In this document: positions 1-11,802 of the stretch, piece by piece
How the letters are laid out: every line of letters starts with the position of its first letter
Numbering within the stretch: position 1 is the first letter of the stretch
NCBI GenBank assembly: GCA_004322045.1
Contig: SCRN01000040.1
Location: 496,001 to 560,000, forward strand
DNA length: 64,000 nucleotides
Direction: 5' to 3'
From: Paraburkholderia sp.
GTDB lineage: Bacteria; Pseudomonadota; Gammaproteobacteria; Burkholderiales; Burkholderiaceae
Program-made: the position numbers and the translations under genes
The notes under the pieces: generated by a model
Told to the model about the DNA's origin: nothing
What the model saw: only the letters and a program-made list of their open reading frames with translations
Database searches by the model: none

Positions 1-6
1 TGCCAT
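1..6 (-). CDS. lpxD: Possible first two codons of lpxD (cut by window edge)
   Basis: Read on the minus strand, an ATG followed by a GCN (Ala) codon lies 19 bases downstream of the skp stop and runs off the left edge. In Burkholderiaceae, bamA-skp is normally followed by lpxD (UDP-3-O-acylglucosamine N-acyltransferase), whose product often begins Met-Ala. The assignment rests on gene order and start-codon position only; no protein sequence is visible. Confidence 0.3.
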
Positions 7-25
7 TACCGTGCTGCTCCGTCGT

Positions 26-541
26 TCAGTTCGTCCCGTTCGAGCCCGCCAGCGCCTTGATCACCTGATCCGTGATGTCGATACGCGGGCTCACGTAGAC
101 GGCTTCCTGCACGATCAAATCGTAATGCTGCTGCTCGGCAATTTGCTTGATGACCTTGTTGGCCTTCTCCAAGACGGCCGCCAACTCCTCGTTGCGACGC
201 TGGTTCAAATCTTCACGGAACTCGCGCTGTTTGCGCTGAAGATCCGTATCGAGTTGCGCCAAGTCCTTCTGCTTTTGCGCGCGATCCGTTGCGGACATCG
301 AGTTGCCGCTCGAGTCGATCTGATCGGATAGCTTCTTCATCTTTGCCGCGAGCGCTTGCAAGTCTTTGTCTCGCGCGGCGAATTCCGCCTCGAGCTTGGC
401 TTGGGCGGCTTTTGCGGCACCGGATTCGCGCAGAATGCGGTCCGAGTTGACAGCGGCGATGCGGGCCTCCTGCGCTTGCGCGACGCCGCCCAAGAGCGCC
501 CCCGTCAGTGCCACCACACCCAACACGCGTTTGATAAACAT
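26..541 (-). CDS. skp: OmpH/Skp periplasmic chaperone
   Basis: 171-residue protein that holds unfolded outer-membrane proteins in the periplasm and delivers them to the BAM complex. The start is the ATG giving MFIKRVLGVV, because this gives a clean Sec signal peptide (hydrophobic core to about residue 20, AQA cleavage motif). The mature part is a long charged helical region rich in Lys, Gln, Asp and Glu (about residues 45-130), as in the tentacle helices of Skp, followed by a short C-terminal strand region. Reading upstream of this Met gives unrelated sequence that overlaps bamA. It lies 50 bases after bamA on the same strand and precedes the probable lpxD start, the usual order. Confidence 0.93.
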   Translation of the reverse strand: MFIKRVLGVVALTGALLGGVAQAQEARIAAVNSDRILRESGAAKAAQAKLEAEFAARDKDLQALAAKMKKLSDQIDSSGNSMSATDRAQKQKDLAQLDTDLQRKQREFREDLNQRRNEELAAVLEKANKVIKQIAEQQHYDLIVQEAVYVSPRIDITDQVIKALAGSNGTN

Positions 542-591
542 ACCGGTTTGCAAAATCGTCCTCTCGTTGCTGGACAGAGCGCGGCGCGCTG

Positions 592-2907
592 TTAGAACGC
601 CGTCCCGATCTGGAATTGGAATTTCTGGTACTGGTCGCCGTTGTGCTTCTGCACCGGGAAACCCAAGCTGAGCTTGAGCGGCCCGATCGGCGAAATCCAT
701 GCGAGACCCACGCCATAGCCGTAACGCAAGCCGTTCGACCCGGTCGTGCTGATACCCGGAGCGGTATCGCCCCACACGTTGCCGCCATCGAAGAACGTGA
801 ACACGCGCAGCGTGCGATCGTACCCCGTGCCCGGCAGCGGGAATGTGAGTTCGATATTGCCGACGACCATTTTCGAGCCGCCGATCGGGTCGTTCGTCGA
901 CGTATCCCGCGGACCAAGCGAACTCGGCTCATAGCCGCGCACCGAACCGATACCGCCCGCGAAGTAGTTCTTGAAGATCGGGAACGGCTTGCCGCCGAGG
1001 CCGTTGCCGTAACCGCCCTGGACGTTCAATCCCAGCACGAAGCCGCGCGCGAACGAGTAGTAATACTGCGCTTGCAGGTCGGCCTTGTAGTACTGCGTCG
1101 CACCCACTGGCGTGCCGTACTCGGCGTTCGCCTGCGTGAAATAGCCGCGGCTCGGTACGAGCGCACTATCGCGGGCGTCGCGCGACCAGCCCACCGTCAG
1201 CGGGATGTTGTTCGATACACGACCGAATTCGTTGACGTAGTTCTTATAGCTTTGCGGCGTGGTCGAATCGACATCGAGCTTGTTCTGCTCGAAGCCCGCG
1301 CCGAAGAACACCGTATCGACTTCCGAGAACGGAATCCCGAACTTCAGGTCGCCGCCCGCGGTGATGATGCGGAAACTCGAGTTGGTCGAGTAGTAAAGCG
1401 GCTGCGTCGTACGGTAGTAGACGTCGGTGATCCGCTTGATGCCGTCGACCGTGAAGTACGGATCCACCTGCGTGACGGTAAGGGTGCGGTAGGTCCGCGC
1501 CGTGTTCACGTTGACGGACAAGCTCGTGCCGGAACCGAACACGTTGTCTTGCGAAATACCGGCCGAGAGCACGACCTTGTCGGTGGACGAGAAACCTGCG
1601 CCGAGCGTAATTGCGCCCGTCGGTTTTTCCGTGACCTTGACGTCGACGTCGACCTGGTCGGCCGTGCCTGCCACGGGCACCGTCGTCACGTCGACGTCGG
1701 TGAAGTAGCCGAGGCGGTTGATCCGATCCTTCGACAACGCGAGGCGGCTCGAATCGAACCACGAGCTTTCGAGCTGACGCATTTCGCGGCGAACGACCTC
1801 GTCGCGCGTGCGCGTATTGCCGACGACGTTGATGTGCCGGACATAGACGCGACGGCTGGGATCGACCTGCAACGTCAGCGCGACCTTGTGATGCACTTGG
1901 TCGATCTCGGGCTGCGCGTTGACATTGGCGAACGCGTAACCGTACTCACCGAGCTTATCGACGATCGCTTTCGTCGTGGCTTGCAGCTTGGCGGCCGAGA
2001 ACCGCTGGCCGGGCTTGACCGTGATGAGCTTTTGCAACTCGGGGCCGCGATCGAGCAGATTGCCCGCCAGCTTGATGCTCGACACGGTGTACGGTTCGCC
2101 CTCGTGCACCGTCAGCGTGAGGTACATGTCCTTCTTGTCGGGCGAAATCGACACCTGTGTCGACTCGATGTTGAACTCGAGATACCCGCGGTTCAGATAG
2201 AACGAACGGACATTTTCGAGATCGACTGTGAGCTTGTCTTTCGAATAAAGGTCGTTTTTCGTGTACCACGAGAACCAGTTCGGCGTGGACAACTGCATTT
2301 CGTCGCGCAGCGTGCCGGTGCTGAACGCCTTGTTGCCGATGAAATTGACCTGGCGAATTTTCGCGCTCGGGCCTTCGTTCACCGCAAACAAGATCGACAC
2401 GCGACTGCTGTCGAGCGGCGTGACGGTGGTCGTGACTTCCGCGGCGTAAAAGCCGCGCGTCAAATATTGGCGCTTGAGTTCTTGCTCCGCGCGATCGACG
2501 AGCGATTTGTCGTAGTAACGCCCCGGCGACAACCCGACGCCCTTGAGCGCTTTATCAAGCGCATCCTTGTCGAATTCGTGCAGGCCAGAGAAATCGATGG
2601 CCCCGATAGCCGGACGTTCGGCGACGTTGACGATGACGACGTCGCCCTCCGTGGCGATCCGCACATCGCTGAAGAAGCCCGTCGCGTAAAGCGCGCGGAT
2701 CGCTTCGGATGCCTTGTCGTCCGTAAACGTATCGCCCTGCTTGATCGGCAGATAGGAGAACACCGTGCCGGGCTCTATCCGTTGCAAGCCCTCGATCCGA
2801 ATGTCTTTGACGACGAAGGGCGCCGTCGCCGCGTGCGCGACGAGTCCGTGAGCGGCGAGCGCCGCGACCGCAACCGACTTAGGAACAAAGCGATGAGGTT
2901 TGAACAA
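592..2907 (-). CDS. bamA: BamA, outer membrane protein assembly factor
   Basis: 771-residue Omp85-family protein, the central pore of the BAM complex that folds and inserts outer-membrane beta-barrel proteins. An N-terminal signal peptide (to about residue 26, ending AHA) is followed by five POTRA-like repeats (about residues 30-430; the first begins FVVKDIRIEGLQRI) and a C-terminal 16-stranded barrel. The barrel includes the conserved VRGYE segment of the lid loop. The protein ends with an aromatic residue (GTAF), the usual beta-signal position. Length is close to that of known BamA proteins (about 770-810). It lies between rseP and skp on the same strand with short gaps, the conserved envelope-assembly order. 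Confidence 0.97.
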   Translation of the reverse strand: MFKPHRFVPKSVAVAALAAHGLVAHAATAPFVVKDIRIEGLQRIEPGTVFSYLPIKQGDTFTDDKASEAIRALYATGFFSDVRIATEGDVVIVNVAERPAIGAIDFSGLHEFDKDALDKALKGVGLSPGRYYDKSLVDRAEQELKRQYLTRGFYAAEVTTTVTPLDSSRVSILFAVNEGPSAKIRQVNFIGNKAFSTGTLRDEMQLSTPNWFSWYTKNDLYSKDKLTVDLENVRSFYLNRGYLEFNIESTQVSISPDKKDMYLTLTVHEGEPYTVSSIKLAGNLLDRGPELQKLITVKPGQRFSAAKLQATTKAIVDKLGEYGYAFANVNAQPEIDQVHHKVALTLQVDPSRRVYVRHINVVGNTRTRDEVVRREMRQLESSWFDSSRLALSKDRINRLGYFTDVDVTTVPVAGTADQVDVDVKVTEKPTGAITLGAGFSSTDKVVLSAGISQDNVFGSGTSLSVNVNTARTYRTLTVTQVDPYFTVDGIKRITDVYYRTTQPLYYSTNSSFRIITAGGDLKFGIPFSEVDTVFFGAGFEQNKLDVDSTTPQSYKNYVNEFGRVSNNIPLTVGWSRDARDSALVPSRGYFTQANAEYGTPVGATQYYKADLQAQYYYSFARGFVLGLNVQGGYGNGLGGKPFPIFKNYFAGGIGSVRGYEPSSLGPRDTSTNDPIGGSKMVVGNIELTFPLPGTGYDRTLRVFTFFDGGNVWGDTAPGISTTGSNGLRYGYGVGLAWISPIGPLKLSLGFPVQKHNGDQYQKFQFQIGTAF

Positions 2908-2976
2908 CGTGCTTCCCCAGTGTTTTTAGCTACATCTGTCCGCCGCGGCTCTCGCTTGCGCGTGCCGCCGGACACT

Positions 2977-4350
2977 TTAAAAATGGATTAAACGAGCCAG
3001 ATCGTTGAAGAGCGCGATCGCCGACAACACGACGATGCACACGAGGCCAGCCCGTTGCAGAACGAGTTGCCAGCGTTCCGACACGGCTTTGCCAGTTGCG
3101 GCTTCAACCAAATAATATAACAGATGCCCCCCGTCCAATACCGGAATCGGCAATAAGTTCAGCACACCGAGGCTGATGCTCACGAGCGAGAGGAACGAAA
3201 GAAACGGCGCCCAACCGAGTTGCGCGCTCTTGCCGGCATAGTCGGCGATCGTGACGGGCCCGGACAAATTCTTCAGCGAAGCCTGCCCCGTGAGCATGCG
3301 GCCGAACATCCGCAGCGAATAGACGGCGATGTCCCACGTACGCCGCGCGCTGCGCGCCACGCTCTGCCCCAGGCCATAGCGCACATTCACGGTTTGCACC
3401 TGGGTCGCGAGCGCTGCCCCGATGCGCCCAGTCGCCGCACCCGTTTGCGCATCCTCGCGCGAATCGGGCACGACCGTCAGCGACAGCCGCTGCACGGGCA
3501 CGCCGCGATCGATGCCAATCACGATCGGACGCCCGGCGTGCGCTTTCACATAGGCGATGAACGCCTGCGCACCGTCGATCGGTGCGCCGCCCACCGTGCG
3601 CAGCGTATCGCCGGGCTCGAGACCGGCTCGTTCGGCGGCACTACCTGGTTCCACGGCCGCGACCGACAACGTGCCGCCCTGGTCGAAGCCGAGCTTGCTC
3701 AGGAAATCGTCGTCGAGATCGCGCTCCGCCACGCTGCGCAAGTCGACTTGAAAATCGTAGGTCCCGCGGCCATCGTGCGCCCGCAGTACGATGCGCCGAT
3801 GGTCGAACGCCGCATCGAGCAGCTTCCAGCGCAAATCCGACCACGACCGCACCGCTTCGGCGTCCGCGCCCTGCATGTCGCCGATCGATACGACCGTCTC
3901 GCCGCCGTCGAACCCCGCGCGTGCCGCGACACTGCCGGCAGGCGGCGTCGCCAGCCGCGCGACCGGCTCGACCACGCCGGTGGCGAAGACGATCGAGAAC
4001 AACGCCACGGCCAACAGAAAATTGGCCAGCGGTCCGGCCAGCACGATCGCGATCCGCTTGGCCACATGCTGCCGGTTGAACGCGTATGGCAGATCCGCAG
4101 GTAGGATCCCCGGCCCGGGATCGCGTTCATCGAGCATCTTGACGTAGCCGCCGAGCGGAAGTGCCGAAATGGTCCACTCGGTGCCCGATTTGCGTCCGAC
4201 CCAACTCGCGAGCGGCCGCCCAAAGCCGATCGAAAAGCGCAGGACCTTGACGCCGCATAACCGCGCGACGCTGTAGTGGCCATATTCATGGACCACCACG
4301 AGCACGCCGATGGCGACGGCGAATGCTGCGACTTCGATCAGCAGGTTCAT
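2977..4350 (-). CDS. rseP: RseP, site-2 intramembrane zinc metalloprotease
   Basis: 457-residue inner-membrane protease that makes the second cut in anti-sigma factor RseA, releasing sigma-E when outer-membrane protein folding fails. The start at MNLLIEV places the zinc motif HEYGH at residues 21-25 inside the first membrane helix, as in the family. Two PDZ domains occupy roughly residues 115-310, and the third-ligand motif LDGG lies near residue 405 in the C-terminal membrane region. Upstream in-frame codons overlap dxr and look non-coding. Only 7 bases separate it from the dxr stop, so the two are probably co-transcribed. bamA follows, linking the sensor protease to the barrel assembly machine. 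Confidence 0.96.
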   Translation of the reverse strand: MNLLIEVAAFAVAIGVLVVVHEYGHYSVARLCGVKVLRFSIGFGRPLASWVGRKSGTEWTISALPLGGYVKMLDERDPGPGILPADLPYAFNRQHVAKRIAIVLAGPLANFLLAVALFSIVFATGVVEPVARLATPPAGSVAARAGFDGGETVVSIGDMQGADAEAVRSWSDLRWKLLDAAFDHRRIVLRAHDGRGTYDFQVDLRSVAERDLDDDFLSKLGFDQGGTLSVAAVEPGSAAERAGLEPGDTLRTVGGAPIDGAQAFIAYVKAHAGRPIVIGIDRGVPVQRLSLTVVPDSREDAQTGAATGRIGAALATQVQTVNVRYGLGQSVARSARRTWDIAVYSLRMFGRMLTGQASLKNLSGPVTIADYAGKSAQLGWAPFLSFLSLVSISLGVLNLLPIPVLDGGHLLYYLVEAATGKAVSERWQLVLQRAGLVCIVVLSAIALFNDLARLIHF

Positions 4351-4357
4351 CGCGCTC

Positions 4358-5581
4358 TCACTGCACGGCGCGATCGACCGAGCTCGTGCGATTAGCCGGC
4401 GGGGTTGGGTGCGGGCGGCCCGCAATGAAGGCGTGGGCGGCACGCCGAGCGTCGGCGTCGGCGCCAAGCACGTCGTCCAGGCCGCTCGGCGCATAGTTGG
4501 ACAACTCATCCAGCACCGCTTGCACCGTGCGCCCAATTTCCGTAAAGCCGATGCGGCGTTCGAGGAAGGCATCGACCGCGACCTCGTTGGCCGCGTTCAG
4601 CGCTGCGCTCGCAACCCCGCCCGCGCCGAGCGCCTGCATCGCGAGCGCGAGGCACGGGAAACGTTCGTAGTCGGGCTTCTCGAACTGCAGCGAGGCGATC
4701 TGCGCGAGGTCCAGTTGCGCCACGCCCGAGTCGACCCGGTCGGGAAACGCGAGCGCATGAGCGATAGGCGTGCGCATGTCGGGATTGCCGAGCTGCGCGA
4801 GCACGGAGCCGTCGGCGTACGACACGAGCGAATGAATGACGCTTTGCGGATGAATCAGCACGTCGATGCGATCGCCCGTCAAGCCGAACAGCCAATGGGC
4901 TTCGATGACCTCTAACCCTTTATTCATCATCGTGGCCGAATCGACGGAGATCTTGCGGCCCATGACCCAATTCGGATGCTTGCAAGCTTCCTCGGGGGTC
5001 ACGTCGACGAGCGTGGCGGGCTCACGCGTCCGGAACGGACCGCCGGAAGCGGTCAGAATGATTTTCGTCACGCCGCCGTGCTCGGCGAGATCGCGCGGCA
5101 AGCACTGGAAGATGGCGTTGTGCTCGCTGTCCACGGGCAACAGCGTCGCGCCGTGGTCGCGCACCGCATCCATGAAGATCGCGCCCGACATGACGAGCGC
5201 TTCCTTGTTTGCCAACAAGATACGCTTGCCCGCGCGAGCCGCCGCCAGCGTGGGCGCGAGGCCCGCCGCGCCCACGATCGCGGCGACGACCGTATCGCAT
5301 TGCCCGCTTTGGGCCGCTTGCACGAGGGCTTCGGGGCCATAGGCTACTTGCGTGCCGCAGCCCGCATCGCGCAGTTGGGCCTCGACGCGCGCCGCAGTGT
5401 CGGCATCGCCGACGACGGCGACATCGGGCCTGAAACGCAGGCATTGGGCGACGAGCTTATCGCCGTTGCGATGCGCGGTGAGCGCGTGCACCGTGAAACG
5501 CTCCGGATGGCGAGCGACGACGTCGAGGGTGCTGTCGCCGATCGAGCCGGTGGAGCCGAGCAATGTCAAACGTTTCTTCAT
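4358..5581 (-). CDS. dxr: 1-deoxy-D-xylulose 5-phosphate reductoisomerase
   Basis: 407-residue cytosolic enzyme converting DXP to 2-C-methyl-D-erythritol 4-phosphate with NADPH, the committed step of the MEP isoprenoid pathway. The chosen start gives [15 protein letters not shown], with the NADPH-binding GSTGSIG at residues 9-15. Central metal- and substrate-binding segments are present ([44 protein letters not shown]). Length fits the family (about 398 in E. coli). It sits between cdsA and rseP; together with uppS it supplies isoprenoid precursor and undecaprenyl carrier from one block. Confidence 0.97.
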   Translation of the reverse strand: MKKRLTLLGSTGSIGDSTLDVVARHPERFTVHALTAHRNGDKLVAQCLRFRPDVAVVGDADTAARVEAQLRDAGCGTQVAYGPEALVQAAQSGQCDTVVAAIVGAAGLAPTLAAARAGKRILLANKEALVMSGAIFMDAVRDHGATLLPVDSEHNAIFQCLPRDLAEHGGVTKIILTASGGPFRTREPATLVDVTPEEACKHPNWVMGRKISVDSATMMNKGLEVIEAHWLFGLTGDRIDVLIHPQSVIHSLVSYADGSVLAQLGNPDMRTPIAHALAFPDRVDSGVAQLDLAQIASLQFEKPDYERFPCLALAMQALGAGGVASAALNAANEVAVDAFLERRIGFTEIGRTVQAVLDELSNYAPSGLDDVLGADADARRAAHAFIAGRPHPTPPANRTSSVDRAVQ

Positions 5582-5591
5582 ATCTCTATCT

Positions 5592-6413
5592 CTAACCGAT
5601 GAGCAGCATCGCAAGGGGCAGCACCGGCAGCAGTGCGTCGATGCGGTCGAGCACTCCGCCGTGCCCCGGCAATAGCGCGCTCGAATCCTTTACACCCGCT
5701 TGACGTTTGAGCATCGATTCGAATAAGTCGCCAACGATGCTGAACGCGACGAGCACGGTCAGCGCGAGCAGCGTGCGCGCGGGACCGATGCGCAGCGCGA
5801 GTTGCGACACGAGCGTCGGAGCGAAGGCATGCGACGCCATGACGGCCGCGGCTACGATCATGACGGCGAGCCAGCCGCCCAGCGCGCCCTCCCAAGTCTT
5901 GCCCGGGCTAATCGCGGGCGCGAGCTTGTGTTTGCCGAACGCCTTACCGGCAAAGTATGCGCCGATATCGGCCAACCAAACGACGACGAGGACGGACAGC
6001 ACGAACGCTACGCCCAACACGCGGGCCGCGACGAGGGCGTGCCAGCAAGCGACCAGTACGACGAGCCCGGCCAGGATCAAAAATAACCGCCAAGCGCCAT
6101 GCGCGAGTGTGGGCTTACGTATGAGCACGAACGGCCCAGCCAGAATCCAGAATACGGCGGCGGCTTCAAAGAGCGGCCGCGCCGCACGAACCCCAATGCC
6201 GAGCCGCGTGCTAGCGGCCAACGCCAAAGCAGCCAGTACCGCATAACCGACAGGAGCCAGCCCCGGCAGCTTGAGCAGGCGTGCCCATTCCCAAGCGCCC
6301 AATACGAGCGCCAGCGCGATCAACGCGCCGAAAGCAGCCACCGGTGCGAACAGCGTAACCGGCAGCAGCACCGCCAGCAGGACCACGGCGGTGATGACTC
6401 GAGTTTTCAGCAT
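5592..6413 (-). CDS. cdsA: Phosphatidate cytidylyltransferase (CDP-diacylglycerol synthase)
   Basis: 273-residue integral inner-membrane enzyme that makes CDP-diacylglycerol from phosphatidate and CTP, the precursor of all major phospholipids. Most of the protein is hydrophobic helices (about eight segments). The C-terminal family signature is intact around residues 225-255: [11 protein letters not shown] followed by [13 protein letters not shown]. The mid-protein [11 protein letters not shown] segment is also typical. The start overlaps the 3' end of uppS by 7 bases, indicating translational coupling. Confidence 0.96.
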   Translation of the reverse strand: MLKTRVITAVVLLAVLLPVTLFAPVAAFGALIALALVLGAWEWARLLKLPGLAPVGYAVLAALALAASTRLGIGVRAARPLFEAAAVFWILAGPFVLIRKPTLAHGAWRLFLILAGLVVLVACWHALVAARVLGVAFVLSVLVVVWLADIGAYFAGKAFGKHKLAPAISPGKTWEGALGGWLAVMIVAAAVMASHAFAPTLVSQLALRIGPARTLLALTVLVAFSIVGDLFESMLKRQAGVKDSSALLPGHGGVLDRIDALLPVLPLAMLLIG

Positions 6414-7204
6414 GGAAGGGAATCGGCGTTTTGCGAAGGCGCGTCGTGCCGTTGGGGCTCGAGCTGCGCGCTCGTACGGCCGAACCGGCGCTCGCGCCGT
6501 GCGTACGAGGCAATAGCGTCGAACAACGTATTGGCGTCGAAATCGGGCCAGTACGCGTCAGTGAAATAAAGCTCGGTATAGGCCAGTTGCCAGAGCAGAA
6601 AGTTGCTGATGCGCGTTTCGCCGCCGGTTCGGATGAACAGATCCGGTTCGGGCGCGTATGAGAGCGCGAGGTGCTGGGCGAGCGAAGCTTCGTCGATTTC
6701 GACGACTCGCCCTTCGCGCACCGATTGCTCGGCCAGCTTACGGGCGGCTTGCATGATGTCCCAGCGCCCGCCGTAGTTGGCCGCGATGGTCAGCGTGAGC
6801 CGCGTGTTGCGGGCCGTCTTGGTTTCCGCGCGTCGAATCAAATCCTGGATACGCGAGTCGAAAAGGGACAAATCGCCGACGACGCGCAAGCGAATGCCGT
6901 TGGCGTGCAGCTTGCCGACTTCGCGTTCGAGCGCGGTGACGAACAGGCGCATCAAAAACGACACCTCTTCGATGGGCCGGCGCCAATTTTCGGAGCTGAA
7001 GGCAAACAGCGTCAGATATTCGACGCCGGCGCGCGCGCACGCCTCGACCGCCGTGCGCACCGCCTCGACGCCGCGCGTGTGGCCGGCCACGCGGGGCAAG
7101 CGGCGTTGCGTCGCCCAACGGCCGTTGCCGTCCATGATGATCGCGATGTGTCGCGGCACGGCCGCAACATCAGGCACGCGAACGGTAGAGCTGGTATAGG
7201 TCAT
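6407..7204 (-). CDS. uppS: Undecaprenyl diphosphate synthase (cis-prenyltransferase)
   Basis: 265-residue enzyme that condenses isopentenyl units onto farnesyl diphosphate to form the C55 lipid carrier for peptidoglycan and O-antigen. The catalytic motif [10 protein letters not shown] places the essential Asp at residue 25. The C-terminal substrate-binding signature [17 protein letters not shown] and the E(L)YF/WPDF segment are present. It overlaps cdsA by 7 bases and follows frr, the common bacterial order frr-uppS-cdsA-dxr-rseP-bamA. Confidence 0.97.
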   Translation of the reverse strand: MTYTSSTVRVPDVAAVPRHIAIIMDGNGRWATQRRLPRVAGHTRGVEAVRTAVEACARAGVEYLTLFAFSSENWRRPIEEVSFLMRLFVTALEREVGKLHANGIRLRVVGDLSLFDSRIQDLIRRAETKTARNTRLTLTIAANYGGRWDIMQAARKLAEQSVREGRVVEIDEASLAQHLALSYAPEPDLFIRTGGETRISNFLLWQLAYTELYFTDAYWPDFDANTLFDAIASYARRERRFGRTSAQLEPQRHDAPSQNADSLPC

Positions 7205-7257
7205 GGCCGCCGGGACTTAGACTGCTTGAAAAAGAAGAACGCGCGAGACCGACAGCG

Positions 7258-7818
7258 TCAAACGGTCATGATCTCGGCTTCTTTCGAATGAACGAGCTTG
7301 TCGATTTCGGCAACGTATTTATCGGTGAGCTTTTGCACCTCGTCGCTCGCACGACGCTCGTCGTCTTCCGAAATTTCCTTATCTTTGACGAGCTTCTTGA
7401 GCTGTTCGTTCGCATCGCGGCGCAAATTGCGCACGGCAACCTTGGCCGTCTCGCCTTCGCTCTTGACGACCTTCGTCAACTCGCGGCGGCGCTCTTCGGT
7501 CAGCGCGGGCATCGGCACGCGAATCTGGTCGCCTTGCGTCGCGGGGTTCAGACCGAGGTCGGACTCGCGAATCGCCTTTTCGACCACGGAAACCATCTTC
7601 TTTTCCCAGGGCTGAACGCCGATCGTGCGCGCATCGATGAGCGTCAGGTTGGCCACCTGCGAGATGGGCACGTTCGAGCCGTAATAGTCGACCTGAATGT
7701 GATCGAGCAAGCCCGTGTGGGCACGGCCGGTGCGGATTTTCGCCAAATCGCTCTTGAACGCTTCGATCGAACGTTGCATCTTTTGATCGGCGCCCTTCTT
7801 GATCTCTACCACACTCAT
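7258..7818 (-). CDS. frr: Ribosome recycling factor
   Basis: 186-residue factor that, with EF-G, splits post-termination ribosomes. The sequence is the expected length (185-187) and shows the RRF pattern: an N-terminal helix with a conserved [20 protein letters not shown] start, the [19 protein letters not shown] segment, and a charged C-terminal helical arm ([16 protein letters not shown]). It lies between pyrH (95 bases upstream) and uppS. Confidence 0.97.
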   Translation of the reverse strand: MSVVEIKKGADQKMQRSIEAFKSDLAKIRTGRAHTGLLDHIQVDYYGSNVPISQVANLTLIDARTIGVQPWEKKMVSVVEKAIRESDLGLNPATQGDQIRVPMPALTEERRRELTKVVKSEGETAKVAVRNLRRDANEQLKKLVKDKEISEDDERRASDEVQKLTDKYVAEIDKLVHSKEAEIMTV

Positions 7819-7913
7819 TTAAACCTCCAAAACTTCATCACTGTGCGGATCGCCCTGGCCGCGCCGCGGTACCGCACCGCGGACAAACGGGTCCCCGCCG
7901 ATATTCCGGGAGT

Positions 7914-9702
<1,789 letters not shown>

Positions 9703-9806
9703 CATTCGCTCCTTGAGTCTGTCTTTCATACGCCGCTCGCTTTCGATGCGAACGGCAGGCATTCGTTCGCGGCGCATGGAGCGCGCCGCGCATTGCGCCG
9801 GCACTT

Positions 9807-9834
9807 AAAAAAAGGGGGCCTATCGAAAGCCCCC
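9807..9834 (-). terminator. Rho-independent terminator/attenuator between rpsB and tsf
   Basis: On the minus strand a six-pair stem GGGGGC/GCCCCC with a nine-base loop is followed directly by seven T residues. It lies 25 bases after the rpsB stop and about 100 bases before the tsf start, so it can act as a partial terminator that sets the S2 to EF-Ts ratio. Confidence 0.8.
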
Positions 9835-9858
9835 TTGTTTGCCGGCAGCGGGGCTGCT

Positions 9859-10611
9859 TTATTGCTCCCCGCCCACCTCGACGAATTCGTCGCCTTCGGC
9901 GCCGCGTGCGGCTTGCACGACTTCATTGACCGCGTTCGCGCGACCTTCGAGGATCGCGTCCGCGACGCCCTGCGCGTACAGGGCCACAGCCTTGCTGGCG
10001 TCGTCGTTGCCCGGGATCACGTAATCGATGCCTTCGGGCGAGTGGTTCGTATCGACCACGGCGATGACCGGCACGCCGAGCTTGTTCGCTTCGGTCACGG
10101 CGATCTTGTGGTAGCCGACGTCGACGACGAAGATCGCGTCGGGAATGCCGCCCATGTCCTTCACGCCGCCGATCGACTTTTGCAGCTTGGCGATTTCGCG
10201 TTCGAACAAGAGCGCTTCCTTCTTGCTCATCTTCTCGAGCTCACCGGCCTCGACCGCCGCTTCCATGTCCTTCAAGCGCTTGATCGACACCTTCAGCGTC
10301 TTGAAGTTGGTCAGCATGCCGCCGAGCCAGCGCGCGTTGACGTACGGCATACCGGCGCGCAGCGCTTCTTCGGCGATCGTGTCGCGCGACTGGCGCTTCG
10401 TGCCGACGAACAGGATCGTGCCGCGATTGGCCGCCAATTGACGCACGTACTTCAGCGCGTCGTTGTACATCGGCAGCGTTTTTTCGAGGTTGATGATGTG
10501 AATCTTGTTGCGATGGCCGAAGATGAACGGGGCCATCTTGGGGTTCCAGAAGCGCGTTTGGTGACCGAAGTGGACGCCGGCTTCCAGCATCTGACGCATA
10601 GTGACTGCCAT
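9859..10611 (-). CDS. rpsB: 30S ribosomal protein S2
   Basis: 250-residue ribosomal protein of the small-subunit body-head junction. The N-terminus [20 protein letters not shown] is the textbook S2 start, and the signature segments [19 protein letters not shown] and the C-terminal [24 protein letters not shown] are present. A GGAG ribosome site precedes the ATG. First gene of the rpsB-tsf-pyrH-frr run, with its own promoter and a structured leader upstream. Confidence 0.98.
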   Translation of the reverse strand: MAVTMRQMLEAGVHFGHQTRFWNPKMAPFIFGHRNKIHIINLEKTLPMYNDALKYVRQLAANRGTILFVGTKRQSRDTIAEEALRAGMPYVNARWLGGMLTNFKTLKVSIKRLKDMEAAVEAGELEKMSKKEALLFEREIAKLQKSIGGVKDMGGIPDAIFVVDVGYHKIAVTEANKLGVPVIAVVDTNHSPEGIDYVIPGNDDASKAVALYAQGVADAILEGRANAVNEVVQAARGAEGDEFVEVGGEQ

Positions 10612-10808
10612 GAAATTCTCCGCGAGGGTTGGGTCTTAAGCCGGCTGCCGTACCGGGGCGCGCCGCACGAAACGTTCCATGAACGCCCGAGCAGCGCAAC
10701 CCGGCACCCTGGGTGCGCCGGCTTGCGTTTGACTACGAGTGACTACTTGTGACTACTAGGGGTTACGACTAGCCCGAAAGTATATCACGTGACGGCGCTC
10801 TCTCTCAA
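10612..10808 (-). promoter_or_regulatory. rpsB promoter and structured 5' leader
   Basis: Minus-strand promoter: -35 TTGAGA at 10803-10808, 18-base spacer, -10 TATACT at 10779-10784; predicted transcript start near 10772, giving a leader of about 160 nt. Just inside the transcript lie three copies of a 10-base unit containing GTAGTCA (10730-10759), then a long hairpin at 10695-10727 (11-pair outer stem with one mismatch, five-pair inner stem). Such a leader fits autogenous control by S2, which is known for rpsB in other proteobacteria; the role here is inferred. Confidence 0.65.
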
Positions 10809-10889
10809 GCCACCGCATGATCCGGGCGGCAGGGCCCCAATGCGACGGTCTCGCACCCGGCCATGGATGGGATTGCCCGCCGCGACGGC

Positions 10890-10958
10890 CTGCCACAGCG
10901 CGCATATGGTGCGATAATCGCGACATTGTCGGCTAACCGCACCTTTCCCGCATATACT
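10890..10958 (+). promoter_or_regulatory. Candidate promoters for map
   Basis: The rest of the 364-base divergent rpsB-map gap. Two plus-strand -10-like hexamers are visible: GATAAT at 10913-10918 with a moderate -35 (CTGCCA at 10890-10895, 17-base spacer), and TATACT at 10953-10958 with no good -35, only 18 bases before the map ATG. Either could drive map-glnD. Confidence 0.4.
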
Positions 10959-10975
10959 GTTTCAGGCTCGCATCC

Positions 10976-11782
10976 ATGGCTATTACGATCAAAAACGAAG
11001 ACGACATCGCGAAAATGCGCGTCGCGTGCCGCCTCGCGAGCGAAGTGCTCGATTACATCACCCCGTTTGTCAAACCGGGCGTGACCACCGCCGAGCTCGA
11101 CCGGCTCTGCCACAACTACATGCTCGACGAGCAGGGCACGATCCCGGCGCCGCTCAATTATCAGCCGCCCGGCTACCCGCCCTACCCGAAGGCCACCTGC
11201 ATCTCCGTGAACGACGTCATTTGCCATGGGATTCCCGGCGACAAGATCGTGAAGGCGGGCGACGCGCTGAACATCGACATCACCGTTATCAAGGATGGCT
11301 ACTTCGGCGACACGAGCCGTATGTTCATCGCCGGCGAAGGGTCGATCCTCGCCAAGCGCCTCGTGCAAACGACCTACGAATGCATGTGGCTCGGCATCGA
11401 GCAGGTGCGCCCCGGCGCGCGGCTCGGCGATATCGGCCACGCCATCCAGCGCCACGCCGAAGCGAGCGGCTACAGCGTGGTGCGCGAATACTGCGGCCAC
11501 GGCATCGGCACGGTGTTCCATGAAGATCCGCAAGTCTTGCACTACGGCCGCCCCGGCACCGGGCTCGAACTGAAAAAGGGCATGATCTTCACGATCGAGC
11601 CGATGATCAACGCCGGCCGGCGCGATATTCGCACGATGCCCGATCAGTGGACGGTCAAGACGAAAGACCGCAGCCTCTCGGCCCAATGGGAGCACACGGT
11701 GCTCGTGACCGATACCGGGTATGACGTCCTCACGGTGTCGGCGGGCACGCCGGCCAAGCCCTCGATCGCCGTCGCCGCGTGA
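10976..11782 (+). CDS. map: Methionine aminopeptidase type I
   Basis: 268-residue metalloprotease that removes the initiator Met from new proteins. The pita-bread fold ligands are all visible in order: the Asp pair in [14 protein letters not shown], His in [12 protein letters not shown], Glu in [10 protein letters not shown] and Glu in QWEHTVLVT. No N-terminal zinc-finger extension, so it is the short type I form. It is divergent from rpsB, a frequent arrangement (S2 and Map), and its stop overlaps the in-frame GTG that could start glnD. Confidence 0.97.
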   Translation: MAITIKNEDDIAKMRVACRLASEVLDYITPFVKPGVTTAELDRLCHNYMLDEQGTIPAPLNYQPPGYPPYPKATCISVNDVICHGIPGDKIVKAGDALNIDITVIKDGYFGDTSRMFIAGEGSILAKRLVQTTYECMWLGIEQVRPGARLGDIGHAIQRHAEASGYSVVREYCGHGIGTVFHEDPQVLHYGRPGTGLELKKGMIFTIEPMINAGRRDIRTMPDQWTVKTKDRSLSAQWEHTVLVTDTGYDVLTVSAGTPAKPSIAVAA

Positions 11783-11802
11783 GCAGCGGTTCGCGCCGCC
11801 CT

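Noticed and set aside
616-2991. A 791-codon open frame opposite bamA
   Set aside because: It is exactly antisense to a full-length, motif-complete BamA. The Arg/Val/Asp-rich, repeat-free translation is typical of shadow frames in high-GC DNA.
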